A stretch of 64,000 nucleotides of DNA, from assembly GCF_030412015.1 (NCBI RefSeq), contig NZ_JASNRD010000004.1, forward strand, positions 62,001 to 126,000, given 5' to 3'. The notes below the pieces were generated by a model. It did no database searches. It saw nothing but the letters and a program-made list of their open reading frames with translations, and was not told the DNA's origin. The number at the start of each line of letters is the position of its first letter. Positions within the stretch are counted from its first letter, which is position 1. This DNA comes from Massilia sp. YIM B02763. GTDB taxonomy: Bacteria > Pseudomonadota > Gammaproteobacteria > Burkholderiales > Burkholderiaceae_D. Of this stretch, positions 62,885-64,000 are shown one piece after another. The translations under genes and the position numbers were made by a program.

Positions 62885-64000
62885 CGCCACGGACCGATCG
62901 TTCTACGGGCGGCTGATCGCCTTTTCCATCGCGCGGCGCTGGCTGCTGATGTTCGCCGCCGCCTGCCTGGCCGCGCTGGGCGTGGCCAGCTACGGGCGCC
63001 TGCCCATCGACGCGGTGCCGGACATCACCAACGTGCAGGTGCAGATCAACAGCGCCGCCGCGGGCTACTCGCCGCTGGAGGTCGAGCAGCGCATCACCTT
63101 CCCCATCGAGACGGCGATGGCCGGGCTGCCGCGCCTGGAGCAGACCCGCTCGCTGTCGCGCTACGGCCTGTCGCAGGTGACGGTGGTGTTCGAGGACGGC
63201 ACCGACCTGTACTTCGCGCGCCAGCTCGTGAACGAGCGCCTGCAGCAGGCCCGGAGCGCGCTGCCGGCCGGGATCGAGCCGGCGCTGGGACCGGCGGCGA
63301 CGGGCCTCGGCGAGATCTTTTCCTGGACCGTCGAGGCGGCGCCGGATGCGCGCAAGCGCGACGGCACGCCGTACACGCCGTCCGACCTGCGCGAGATCCA
63401 GGACTGGATCGTCGCGCCGCAACTGCGCGGCGTGCCCGGCGTCACCGAGGTGAACACCATCGGCGGCTACCTGAAGGAATACCAGGTCGCCCCCGACATG
63501 GCACGCTTGTCGGCCCTGGGCCTGTCGCTGGAGATGCTGATGCGCGCGCTGGAGCGCAACAACGGCAACGCGGGCGCCGGCTACATCGAGCGCGGCGGCG
63601 AGCAGCTGGTCGTGCGCACGCCGGGGCAACTGCGCTCGCTGGACGACATCCGCGACATCGTCGTCGATGCCGGCGCCGGCGCGCCGATCCGCGTGCGCGA
63701 CGTCGCCCAGGTCGAGATGGGCCGCGAGCTGCGCACCGGCGCCGCCACCGAGAACGGCCGAGAAGTCGTGCTGGGCGCCACCTTCATGCTGGTGGGCCAG
63801 AACAGCCGCACGGTGTCCGCCGCCGCGCGCGCCCGGCTGGAAGAGGTCAATCGCTCGCTGCCGCCGGGCGTGCGCGCGCTGCCCGTGTACGACCGCTCGG
63901 TCCTCGTCGACAAGGCGATCCGCACGGTGCGCAACAACCTCGTCGAAGGCGCGCTGCTGGTCGTCGCGATCCTGTTCCTCTTCCTGGGCAACCTGCGCGC
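62874..64000 (+). CDS. czcA: CzcA-like heavy-metal RND efflux pump (3' end missing)
   Basis: The first 375 codons are present; the gene leaves the window on the right. It starts M-T-I-D-A-T-D-R-S-F-Y inside the end of czcB. The first membrane helix (about 22-40), then R-L-P-I-D-A-V-P-D-I-T-N-V-Q-V-Q and Y-S-P-L-E-V-E-Q-R-I-T-F-P-I-E are classic for heavy-metal-efflux RND pumps. N-N-G-N-A-G-A-G-Y-I-E and V-R-D-V-A-Q-V follow in the porter domain. The key TM4 residues that separate divalent from monovalent pumps lie beyond the edge. Confidence 0.94.
   Translation, partial: MTIDATDRSFYGRLIAFSIARRWLLMFAAACLAALGVASYGRLPIDAVPDITNVQVQINSAAAGYSPLEVEQRITFPIETAMAGLPRLEQTRSLSRYGLSQVTVVFEDGTDLYFARQLVNERLQQARSALPAGIEPALGPAATGLGEIFSWTVEAAPDARKRDGTPYTPSDLREIQDWIVAPQLRGVPGVTEVNTIGGYLKEYQVAPDMARLSALGLSLEMLMRALERNNGNAGAGYIERGGEQLVVRTPGQLRSLDDIRDIVVDAGAGAPIRVRDVAQVEMGRELRTGAATENGREVVLGATFMLVGQNSRTVSAAARARLEEVNRSLPPGVRALPVYDRSVLVDKAIRTVRNNLVEGALLVVAILFLFLGNLR

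Noticed and set aside
1-64000. CRISPR arrays, rRNA genes, prophage modules
   Set aside because: No regularly spaced direct repeats, no rRNA-like sequence and no phage structural or integrase genes were seen.

Overview
The window is GC-rich Gram-negative DNA. Gene content and protein style (flagellar genes with Ala/Pro-rich linkers, CzcCBA, iron-sulfur class I fumarase, Acs, DusA, short extragenic palindromes) suggest a betaproteobacterium of the order Burkholderiales, most likely Oxalobacteraceae close to Massilia. This placement is inference from protein character; no database was searched.

Positions 1-27452 hold an almost complete flagellar system. On the minus strand, read from 18.8 kb downward, are fliE-F-G-H-I-J, fliD-S-T-K-L, fliA, motA-motB, flgM-flgN, a stand-alone FlgJ-like glucosaminidase, and flgB-C-D-E-F-G-H, with flgH cut by the left edge. 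flgA is on the plus strand, divergent from flgB. A divergent plus-strand operon, fliM-N-P-Q-R-flhB-flhA, starts at 19.1 kb. A FliK-like gene and the flagellin gene follow at 25.6-27.5 kb on the minus strand. Gene order (fliD-S-T-K-L-fliA-motA-motB as one block, fliM-N-P without fliO, a short FliM) matches the lateral or Flag-2 type (lafBCDEFSTU, lfiMNPQR-lfhBA) rather than the usual polar or peritrichous layout.

Positions 27.7-31.1 kb and 35.6-40.5 kb hold a probable flagellin-glycosylation set. It comprises a VioA-type sugar aminotransferase, a large TPR/GT41 O-glycosyltransferase, and an operon of FkbH, two acyl carrier proteins, a FabH-like synthase, a ketoreductase, a VOC protein and a NeuD/PglD-type acyltransferase. 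Together they look able to build an acyl group and attach it to an amino sugar. Between them lie dusA, a chemoreceptor, a TonB-C-domain periplasmic protein and a YXWGXW protein.

Positions 40.6-49.6 kb carry housekeeping genes (tRNA-His, murI, class I fumarase, a YqhA-family membrane protein, acs, a KTSC-domain protein) and an unusual 900-residue protein joining a NodB deacetylase, a caspase-like domain, an EF-hand loop and TPRs.

Positions 49.8-53.1 kb are an accessory patch of visibly lower GC. A tRNA-Ser has its terminator hairpin split by an IS4-family element. Next come a multi-hairpin element, then an orphan type VI Hcp gene with a murein-peptidase-like effector and a translationally coupled periplasmic candidate immunity protein.

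Positions 53.3-59.8 kb encode glycan use: an MFS sugar transporter and a GH20 hexosaminidase, facing a GH95 fucosidase. Positions 59.9-64.0 kb begin a czcI-C-B-A-type heavy-metal efflux operon, with czcA running off the right edge.
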